Shown here in pieces: positions 55,501-64,000 of a DNA stretch of 64,000 bases. The DNA lies in contig CM066327.1 in NCBI GenBank assembly GCA_033807775.1, positions 75,274,795 through 75,338,794 on the forward strand, read 5' to 3'. The first letter of the stretch is position 1. Every line of letters begins with the position of its first letter. The DNA comes from Saussurea involucrata. Its lineage: Eukaryota; Streptophyta; Magnoliopsida; Asterales; Asteraceae. The notes beneath the pieces are model-generated. The model made no database searches and was not told the origin of the DNA. It saw nothing but the letters and a program-made list of their open reading frames with translations. Position numbers and translations under genes: made by a program.

Positions 55501-56156
55501 AGAACTGAAAGATAATGTGAGGTAGAAGATCACACAATATCAAATAAAGCAAAGAGTAAATAACATATGTTTCTCAAAGATTACTGTATTTGATATATAA
55601 TAAGAACACCAAGAACTTCAAAGGATTGACAAGAAATCTGCAGTTTAATGGTGTGTGTGTTGTGAAAAGCTTAATAGAAGAGTTCACATGAACCTTCTAT
55701 TTATACTACTCCTAAGGGGGACAATAAGGACTAAAGGTACAAAGACACTGTTCAGGAACAGTAGTTGAAAGGTACAAGACACAGTTCTGGAACAGTTGTA
55801 GATACAACGTTCATTAAATGCTCCGTATTCAGCTTTAGGCAGAAACCTATCAGAGTTTGACATGTGAAGACACTTTCAGCGTAGATCTTCTTTTTGCCAC
55901 AGAAGCTATGTCAAGTATGACAAAGGCTCTGTGGTCTTGTCCGCTTAGAAGTGTCTTCTGTTGCTTCTTTTACTTCGGTCTTCTCGATTAACCCGACAGA
56001 GCCTCTATCGAAGACTTCTATTTTCTCAGTTACTCGGCTACTCGGCAGAGCCTCTGTCGAAGACTCTTGTCTTCTCGGTTACTCGGCTGCCTCTATCGAA
56101 GACTTCTGTACTTAGACTATTTTCACTACTTTTACACACAGAAATTTGAGCTAACA
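55501..56156 (-). mobile_element. 3' LTR of element C (partial)
   Basis: On the minus strand starts TGTTAGCTCAAATTTCTG directly after the PPT. TATA box TATAAATAG at 55705-55697. At least 656 bp; the other end is in the gap. Contains GGCAGAGCCTCTGTCGAAGAC-type repeats of about 55 bp (roughly 55975-56105). Confidence 0.85.
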
Positions 56157-56169
56157 ATCTCCCCCTAAG
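56157..56169 (-). other. Polypurine tract of element C
   Basis: Minus strand CTTAGGGGGAGAT just before the 3' LTR, matching the AGGGGGAGAT tract of A and B. Confidence 0.88.
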
Positions 56170-56283
56170 TAGTGAAAATTAAAAATTTGAAAGTGCAAGT
56201 ATTTTCTAAGTACAAGAATGTTTTCTTTTCATATTTGATTTTGCTAGAGGCAATTACATTTGATTGTATTGATAAGAAAAATA

Positions 56284-59200
56284 TTACAGAGGATCTGTTT
56301 GACTGACTCGGATGTTGGCATTCTTGAAGTCATTGAAACTTCTGCGGTCGAGTCCTTCTTGTTTGAGCTCGTGATAGAAGCTGATGCAGAGATTTTGGAA
56401 GTTGATTGTTGCATTGATAACTTCTATCAGTCTGCGGCAAGACTTTGATTCATGAGCTTTGATCCTCTGTGCTCCACTAGTATCGTTCTAACCTCTGTCA
56501 AAGTACTTGTTGCGTACTTCTGACAGTCCATCTCTACGAATAACTTTGATTTACCAGAAGGATCTTGAAATACTAACCCGACCCTTGGATTTGTGATGAT
56601 TGAGTTTGGTGTAGCAGAGGGAGGGCAGTAGTCTTCTGGTGGTTGAACGGTTAAGCTCTTTACTTCAAGATCTCGAGCCAATTGAAAATCTACCATGCTG
56701 TATAGCAGAAGCTTTTCGCGTATGGCCTTTCTTATCACTCTGTAGGCTCTGCGAACTTCGTCGGTTGTGAAGTTCTCTTTTGTCCATTCCAGAAGTTCAG
56801 GTAGATCGTAAGGATTGAGATTCCTAAGATCTGCATCTGCAAATTGGTTCTCTGATATGTCCTCTCTTTTGACCTTGTAGATGTTGTGGGAGAGTCTAGG
56901 CCAGCTTTTGGTTTTTGAGAACTTACAATATAGGACTTTGACGATCTTGGATATTGAGAAGACTTCATGTTTAGGCTTGGGTTTTGTTCTGGTGAAGAGG
57001 TTTTCGAGGTCACCACGGAAGTCAGGGTCTTGAATGGTTGGTTATGATTGATCCATTATGCCCATTCTGCTGTAGAGGTACCTGTATACCACTTCTTCCA
57101 TTTGTGGTGGTGGTGGTTGAGGTAAGGTTCTGCGCAGAGCATCCATTTGGTTCATGACTTGTGCCACTCGATCCTCTGACGGTTTTGTCTTTGGATCCAG
57201 AACAGGAATATCTGACAGAGGTTTAGTGCCGAAAGCCCAGTCTTCTTCTTCTTCAGGCTTTGGTGTCTTATACGCATCGAAAGAGCTCTTCATAAGTTTT
57301 TCTGTTGAAGGTTAATGCTTGGGCTTTTTCTTCTGCGGTTCCTCTGTCACAATTCCTTTTCCCTTGTCTTTTGCCTTCGGCTGTTCTGATGGTTGAGATG
57401 GGGTTGCCTCTGTAGGATTTGACTCCTGAGTCTCAGAGGGCTTTGTTGTTGATGTTTCTATTGCTTTGGGGATTGTCTCTGTTGGTTCTGACCCTTGAGT
57501 TTCAGAGGGCTTGATTGGTGATTTGGGTTTGGGTTCTGTTGGAGAGGTTTCAGTTAATTTGCTCAGATATTTTATATTGTGAGTATTGGTGTTGGTTTTT
57601 GGGTTGGTTTTGGGTGTTGGGGAAGGTAGTTCATCTTCGGAGGATGTCAGAAGGTGGACTTCTTGGTTTTGTACATCTTTTCCAAATACATAAGGAGTTT
57701 CCACAAAGGTGGGTGTTGCCTCGGTGGTCTTCTATTTTTTAACCTGGATTGTTTTTGGTATTTGGGTTTCTTCAGAGATTATTTCCACAGATGTGGGTGT
57801 TGCCTCTGTGGACAGTTGTGTTCTTTGTTGGGTTTGAGATGGGGGTGCTTGGTTGATGGGTTCTGCGACAATTGGTGGAGCTAGTAGACCTCTGCTCGCA
57901 GCTTTTTCACTTTGTTTCTCCCCTCTATTATCCCCCTCAGGATGATCTGATGGACCATGATGGTCATCATCAGAGTCATCCTGATGTTTATCTGTCATAC
58001 CCTCTGCCCTGCATGTTGAATCTGGTTTCTTTGGTGGAACAACCCCTGCAGCAATCATCTTTGTGCACAAGTCATCCCAGAGGCCAAACAGTGTTTCAAC
58101 CTCTGCTTGTGTGTTGAAGCGCGTTCTGCCGACACTAGCTTGAAACTCTTTGACATAGTGTGCGTTGGCAACAGTGAAAGCTTTGATGAATTCGGTCATC
58201 TGATTAAGTATACCTTGGCCGGGTTCTGTCACTTGAGCTCTTGTCATGTAGTCAGAAGGCTTCATGGCTTGAGTGTTTCTTGTAGTTTTCTCTTGAACTT
58301 CTTCTAAGGCCTTCTTTAGGTCTTCAGGTGTAAGACCCTTAGATTTTGAAGATTGGTCTTTTAGTTGCAGAAGAAAGTGCTTGACATAGTCTTTAAAGGC
58401 AGTGGTGGCGGCTTTTCCGAATTCCGCTGCTGCAGAGGTGGCAGTGGTACTAGCTGTGTGTGTTGCAGAGGACTTCATCCGGGTTACGGTGTTTTGCACC
58501 TCTGTGGACAAGGTGTCCATTTTGGTGTTCAGATCAAGGATTGCCCTGGATGTAGTATCTGCAAAAGATTTGAAAGAGCTTTGCAACTCTTTCATTGTTT
58601 GGTTCACAGAGGTGACAAGGGTTTGGAACTCATCCCTTGATACATCCGAACTCGTTGTAACCTCTGTGGGAACACATTCGTCCCCAGAGTGAGCCTCTGT
58701 TCCCGAGACACCTTCTTTCGCCCTTGTTTGGATGTTGGGGGAGGAAGGATTTCCTTCTGATCCTCGAGCAGAAGCAACTAGTGCCTCAGACTCTACAGAA
58801 GTTCTGTGAAGTACATTGTCTAGATCCACTCCAGAGGTGGGTACTAGTTTATCCTTTTGTTGACTTGGAGACTTATCTAGAGTCTCTCCGTCTTTGTGCA
58901 CTCTAATCTCCTCTGAAGAGATGTTTGGACCTAGTTGTGTGCGTGTGGCAGAGGAAAAAAATTCCTCTGCAAGGATGTCGGGTGTGATCTGGGGCAATAG
59001 ATCACGAACTAAGGATGAATCCTTTAGAGAGGATTCCCCTGGAATGATGGTTTCCCCGGTTATTATTGGTACAGAGGATGAAAGAGTTTCCTCTATCCGG
59101 ATGGTTTGGTTTGGGGTCGAGTCGTGCTGCTCTTTTTCAATATTGCCCTCTGCCACTAGATTGGCGGCAATAGAAGTGTGGGTTGCACTGGGAGAAGGAG

Positions 59201-60542
59201 GAGCAGAAGATCCAACTTCTGTGGCATGAGGAGGAGAGGAATGACCTTCTGCGACACTTGTAGAGGTACCCTCTGTGGTTTTCCTCTTCTGAGTTTTCTT
59301 TTGAGGAGTAGTGGCAGAGGGTTTGTGTTTCTTTGAAGCAGAGTAGATGGATTTTCTCTGAGCATGGAATCTGGCTTGATTGTCTTCATGTTTCTGAAAA
59401 GCTGTTGCCCATTCTTCATCTGTCAACCTATCTAATACTTTTGTACCTATGGGGACTCCTAGACGCGGTGGTGTCATAGGACTTGGTTCTGGAGTCCTAT
59501 GATCGCGTATGTATTCTAGTTATAGTTCTTCGTCCCTAGAGTATCCTAGAAGTTTCTTTGGCAGAGGTCTGCAGTGAGGGTATCCATCAGCATGTTCTGT
59601 TGGGGAGTTCTTGTTCATAGCATACATCTTTGTTATTGGCCCTTCCATTGGCCATTTTTCAAGCAAGAGTAGAGGCTCTAGCAGAACGCCTAGAATCCTT
59701 TGGAACTGCAGAGGAGGTAGAGCTCCTGATGTGTTTGACTTTTTCTTTAGGAAGTTGTTCTTTCTGTCGATGGTGTTAACCATTTCTTGCATCATAAGAG
59801 TGGCGAAGTCCAGAAGTAGGTCGTAGTAGACTCCGTACATGATGGCTAGTATTTGGTGTGAGGATTGATCTGGACTCCCTACTTTCCCGGTTAAGCACCT
59901 GTTGAGTATTGAAAAGAGTGTATTCCACAGAGGTGGTAATCTGCCTCTGCGGAAGTCATTTCTCTTTCTGAGTGGTATGTTGTACCCCAACATTTCGACA
60001 AACCTGCAGAGCTCTTCATCTGTAGGTTCCTGTGCAAAGGTCTTTAATCCTAGAAGACCTCTTGTGGGTAGGCTGAACTCAAGAGAGAACATCGTTCTGT
60101 TGAACTTGAGTTCAAGATGTTCGGATTTATCGGGTTTGGAGATGTAGCCTTTGATCTGTCGGTCTTCTGGATCAAATCTGCAACTTTGCCAGAATTGATT
60201 TATGTATCTGGCATAGATTTTGTCCATGGTTTTGGACAGAAGAGGGTAGAGAATATGTTGTTTCAAGATATGGAGAAGTATAACATGTGCTTTCCCAAAA
60301 GTAGTTCTTGAGGGAACAAGGTAGTGATTATTGGGTTTTAATGGTAGAACATTTGCAAAATGTTCATGAGCAAGGAAGTCTTGGAGATGGGTTGTCGGAG
60401 CAAAGTCTGCTTCATCGCCTGAGTTATCTTGTTCTAGGTCTCTGGCGATTTCAGGGTTTTCTGAATGTTCAGAGTGTTCAGGGTTTTCAGGGGAGTTCGC
60501 CGGTGAATGTGCACGGGAGATAGATTGAGAAGACGAGGCCAT
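56284..60542 (-). pseudogene. Envelope-like plus 3' ORF of element C in one broken frame
   Basis: From ATG 60542 a single frame runs to 56427 (about 1,370 codons), interrupted only by four stops (59520-59522 TAA, near 57732 TAG, near 57312 TAA, near 57042 TAA), then a frameshift near 56438 leads to a second frame ending at 56284. The N-terminal domain parallels A/B (YINQFWQSCRF; LFSILNRCLTGKVGSPDQ). A basic cluster KKTQKRK, coiled-coil stretches (MKELQSSFKSF, LNTKMDTLSTEV) and Pro/Thr/Glu-rich linkers follow. The last part (NPRVGLVFQDPSGKSKLF) parallels NPYGIFFLDYDG of the A/B 3' ORF. Function unknown; no membrane segment seen. No intron is needed here. Confidence 0.82.
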
Positions 60543-60634
60543 TTCTTGTATAAAGATAAGAATTTTGCAGGTTTTTGCAATTGTTCGTCGGAGATGAGTG
60601 TGCGTAAAGGTTTTATGAGGAGTGGTAACTTGGG

Positions 60635-60802
60635 TTTTATAGTGAATGGTAGAATCTGAAGAGGTAAATATATGGAAGTGGATAATTTTTGGGGTCCGTA
60701 CTTGAGTGTGAACGGCGGGTTCAACTTTCCAGGAGAACGTGTGCCATGTACGTCCAATGAAAATGTGACACGTCAGCAGTGTCAGAGCACGACTTGACGT
60801 CG
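60635..60802 (-). promoter_or_regulatory. Candidate internal promoter of the envelope-like unit, element C
   Basis: On the minus strand, several ACGT cores (TGACGT/GACGTC at 60801-60796, TGACGTGTC near 60769, near 60749 and 60736) lie upstream of TATAAAA (60641-60635), about 95 bp before the ATG at 60542. The layout resembles A and B although the sequence is different. No leader intron is evident. Confidence 0.5.
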
Positions 60803-60870
60803 TGCGCGGCCCATTAATGCTTGGCGCGTGTGTTTCTTTTCCTCCACTTATTTTTCACTCTCAATAAAAT

Positions 60871-62228
60871 AGCCGTTACTGTTGCAGAATTTCCCCAAGT
60901 TTGAAAATGACAGAAGCTCTGTAGAGATAGAGCTCTGTTGTTTGAAACTCTCTTCTAATCCTCTGTTGCTTGCACCTTTACCAAAAATGTTTGAAAAGCA
61001 TTGGAGAGGATCGATAGATTTTAGAGAAGAAATTTCATTCACAAAGGTTTTGGAGCTCTGTTATAGCTAGCAGAAGCTCTATGAGAGGAAATTTATCATC
61101 ACTAAAAGTCTATTAAACTTTTTGATCATCCAGGTTTTTAATCTTCTTAAGAGTTGTTTTAGGACATATTTTGAAGTTGGTCTCCTAGAAAACTGTTTTG
61201 GATAAGGTTCTGTGCGAGTAACTCCTTTTTAAAAGCCTTTGTTGGTCAACAGAGTTTTCTTTGGTGGAATGAGCTCTGTGACCAACAACCTTTTGAGAAT
61301 CTCAAAGTGTGCATTTGTGCAAAAGAGGTCTTTTTGAGAAGACATTCACAATCGATCAAAAGAGTGTAAATTTACGATCAGAGATTTTCTCTGGCAGAGC
61401 CTCTGTTGAGCTCAGCAGAGGCTCTATGACCTCATAGTTCTCATAACTCACAATTTATGCATCTTTTTGATTATTTGAAGTTTGAAATGTCTTTGGCAGT
61501 GTTTTTAGGAAATATTTGGAAATTTTTGTCCTAGAAAACTGTTTTCTAAAAAGATTTCGTGTGTAAACATCAAATATCTTGATTTGTTAGCATAAGTTCT
61601 GTGGTATATGAACCCTTTTGACTTGAGACCTTTTGTATGGCATTCAAGACGATCGATCGAGTTCTTATGTAATTTGTAGTCATCGAGGATCTGTCTTACA
61701 GAAGCTATGTTGAGCCCAGCAGAGGCTCTGGAACCTTAAATTTCTCATAAAGAGAGACTCATCAATCGTTTTGATTATTTTCTTTATGGAATGTGATAAG
61801 CAAAGTTTCTAGGACATATTTGGAAATTTGTGTCCTAGAAAACTGTTTTCTAAAAGGATTTTTATGAGATACTCACATTTTGACTTTCCTTTGTTCGGCG
61901 AAATTCTTGACCTCTGTTGATTGTGGTTGATCATAATTCTTCTTTGGCTCCCCCTTGAATGGTCAACTTCTGTAGATCATTTCAAGGTCTCCTTCTGCTC
62001 CCCCTTGATCTATGCTTGGGTCAAAATTTGATAAGTAATATGGGACATAGATCAAGTTTCTTAGAGGTTTTGTAAAGACTGTCAGAGGTTCTGAGCAATC
62101 CTACAGAAGCTCTGTTTTTGTGCAGAACACTTGGTGATTAAGAATTTACATTCAGAAATAAATTAACCAGATAATAAAAGCAATGTATGTACATATTTAC
62201 AGAAGATTAGATTTTACTTACAGAGGTT
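60871..62228 (-). repeat. Pol to envelope-like spacer of element C with three ~300-350-bp tandem repeats
   Basis: CCTAGAAAACTGTTTT recurs at 61184-61199, 61530-61545 and 61834-61849 (periods 346 and 304), each within similar context (GGACATATTT upstream, CAGCAGAGGCTCT nearby). The spacer is about 1.4 kb, longer than in A/B, with no ORF of note. Confidence 0.7.
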
Positions 62229-64000
62229 TTAACTCATGTTTATCATTCCCAACTTACCCACCAAGAAAAGAAATATTTTTTCATCTAGTGCTTTGGTGAA
62301 TAAGTCTGCAAGCTGGTATTTCTGTAGGTACGAAGTGCATTTCGATAGTCCCATATTCAACATGGTGTTTCAGAAAGTGGTAACGGGTATCAATGTGCTT
62401 TATTTTTTAGTGCTGTACTGGATTGGCAGAGATGGGTATGACGCTCTTTGAGTCACAGAAGATGGGAATCTTGAATATGATGTGGCCATAGTCCTTAAGC
62501 TGAGTTTTCATCCACAGAACCTGGGAGCAACAGCTAGCAGCAGCAACGTATTCGGCTTCTGCTGTAGATGTGGATACGCAGTTCTGCTTCTTAGAGGTCC
62601 AGCTACTACTTTACCACCTAGGAATTGACAACTCCCTGAGGTACTCTTTCTGTCGAGCTTGCATCCTCCATAATCTGAATCTGTATAAGCTTTAAGACCA
62701 AAACCAGAGTTCTTCGGATACTAGAGGCCAAGATTTTTGGTCCCTTTCAGGTATCTGAAGATTCTCTTTACAGCATTATAATGTGATTCCTTTGGGTTAG
62801 CTTGATATCTTGCACAGAGACATGTGGCATGCATTATGTCAGGTCTACTTGCAGTTAAGTATAACAGAGACCCAATCATTCCTCTGTAGAGCGTGCACTC
62901 TATAGGTATGCCCTTTGAATCTGAGTCTAACTTATTTCCTGTGGCCATTGGAGTTCTCATTACAGAGGCATCAGAGAGACTGTATTTTGAAAGTATGTCA
63001 GAGACATATTTAGCTTGATTTATGAAAAATCCCTCTGATGATTGTTTTACTTGGGGTCCAAGGAAGAAAGTTAATTCTCCCATCATACTCATTTCAAACT
63101 CACTTTGCATGAGTTTTTCAAACTTTTTGCACTCTTCTGAATTTGTAGACCCAAAAATTATGTCGTCCACATATATTTGTACAAGCATAATTTCATCACT
63201 TTTTCGTTTATAAAACAAAGTGGTATCCGTCGTACCTCTGTCGTAACCATTATCAAGAAGAAAGGTAGAAAGTCTTTCGTACCATGCTCTTGGAGCCTGT
63301 CTCAGTCCATACAGAGCTTTTTCGAGGTAGTACACGTATTTTGGGTACTTAGAGCTTTCAAACCCTGGTGGCTGTTGGACGTATACTTCTTCTTGGATTT
63401 TTCCATTTAGAAAAGCAGATTTTACGTCTATTTGAAATACATTAAAACCTCGGTGGGCTGCGAAGGCTAAGAAGATTCTTATTGCTTCGAGCCGTGCGAC
63501 AGGGGCAAAAGTTTCATCGTAATCTATGCCTTCTTCTTGGCGATATCCCTTGGCCACCAGTCTTGCTTTGTTTCTTATGACCACTCCATCTTCATCCTTC
63601 TTATTTTCTGAAGACCCATTTAGTCCATATGGCTTGTTTTCCTCGTGGCAGAGGAACTAAAGTCCAGACTTTGTTTCGTTCAAACTGTAGAAGCTCTTCA
63701 TGCATAGCATCTACACAGTTTGGGTCGTCAAGGGCTTCAGAGATCCTTTTTGGCTCAATCACACTAATAAAGTTTGTAAAGAAACAAAAGTTAGCAGTGG
63801 CAGATCTTGTTTTTACCTTTTTAGAAGGTTCGCCGATTATAAGACTTGGAGGATGGCTCTTTGTCCACTTTGTTTTTCTTGGGAGATGGTCATCGATTTC
63901 ATCAAGTTGCTCTTCAGAGGTTTCTAATTGTTGTTCTGGTGTAGCCTCTGTCGGTGATTTTGCTTTCGTGCTTGATCCTACAGATTGTGGAATGATTGGA
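62229..64000 (-). pseudogene. pol: pol of element C (RT and RNase H part), frameshifted
   Basis: Enters from 64000 on the minus strand with the linker (FTNFISVIEPKRISEAL), then RT. An extra A near 63600 shifts the frame; 63584-62721 is open and contains DVKSAFLNGK, ALYGLRQAPRAWYE and YVDD (VQIYVDDIIFGS). TAG at 62721-62723 replaces the Trp of GLWYPK; beyond it RNase H (AYTDSDYGGC, later QLADLFTKALDE) continues in several frames to a stop at 62229-62231. Clear Copia RT, inactive. Confidence 0.9.

Larger units (their letters stand above)
55501..64000 (-). mobile_element. Element C: SIRE-like Ty1/Copia element, minus strand, incomplete
   Basis: Read on the minus strand: end of integrase-RT linker, RT, RNase H, spacer, promoter-like block, envelope-like/3' ORF, PPT and 3' LTR. 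Same plan as A and B but a different family: LTR starts TGTTAGCTCAAATTTC. The 5' part (5' LTR, gag, protease, integrase) is beyond 64000; the LTR end is in the N gap. Frameshifts and stops in both coding blocks show it is inactive. The words CAGAGG/CCTCTG and AGCTCTG pervade it. Confidence 0.9.

Noticed and set aside
54787..55552. Several long ORFs crossing the N run
   Set aside because: The middle is unknown sequence; the frames are open only because N is not a stop.
56735..57016. 93-codon minus ORF starting with MVTSKTSS
   Set aside because: It is an out-of-frame shadow; the coherent frame of the C 3' region runs through the same DNA in another phase.
57312..57743. An A/B-like intron in element C after CAG|GTTAAA
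   Set aside because: The reading frame simply continues after the TAG for hundreds of codons, so a point nonsense mutation explains it better.

Overview
The window is repeat-dominated plant nuclear DNA, most likely from a eudicot. Supporting signs are Ty1/Copia elements of the SIRE/Maximus type, long Ty3/Gypsy-type LTRs beginning TGTAAC, MITEs of four DNA-transposon superfamilies, an AT-rich background and initiator-Met-tRNA primer sites. I see no intact host gene, tRNA, rRNA or CRISPR array. Genus cannot be told; large SIRE families would fit Asteraceae, but that is only a guess.

Layout. 1-1865 is the 3' tail and 3' LTR of a Ty3/Gypsy element. 1956-4302 (minus) and 8151-10776 (plus) are two solo LTRs of one family in opposite orientation, each with a perfect 5-bp target duplication; the second carries a SINE. 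Between them are a Mutator-like MITE (5473-6192), a Harbinger-like MITE (6246-6842) and an LTR fragment (to 8141). 11828-14427 is another long LTR with one end missing. 15213-41249 is Copia element A, into whose 3' ORF the related Copia element B (26142-39132) has inserted. 41265-41549 is a CACTA MITE, 41709-44479 a third solo LTR, 44821-45050 a small MITE and 45149-46469 a Mutator-like element. 48645-51217 is a large inverted duplication of a CACTA transposase relic, split by a hAT-type element (49908-51027). 52001-53270 is a second Mutator-like element. 53634 onwards is the 5' LTR and decayed gag of a short-LTR element, ending in a 500-N gap (55001-55500). 55501-64000 is a third SIRE-like Copia element, C, on the minus strand and partly outside the window.

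How the genes work together. A and B share LTR, PBS, gag, protease-integrase-RT-RNase H, a ~970-bp spacer, an envelope-like coiled-coil ORF, a 3' ORF, PPT and LTR. Gag and Pol are in one frame separated by a single UAA with no usable AUG downstream. The spacer before the envelope-like ORF has promoter architecture (TGACGTCA, CACGTG, TATATAAA) and a candidate 5'-leader intron; a second candidate intron joins the envelope-like ORF in phase to the 3' ORF. In C the same two regions lie in one frame without an intron. Defects are complementary: A has a gag frameshift and an envelope-like nonsense codon but intact pol; B has intact gag and 3' genes but a TGA in RNase H.

Most unusual signals: (i) a short word, CGCTGA or its complement, scattered in both orientations through the LTRs, spacers and ORFs of A and B, with a different word (CAGAGG/CCTCTG) doing the same in C; (ii) the internal promoter and splicing signals of the envelope-like unit, whose product shows NLS-like basic clusters and no membrane segment; (iii) a palindromic hairpin kept by compensatory changes across unrelated-looking LTRs; (iv) the ~1.3-kb transposase-derived palindrome.
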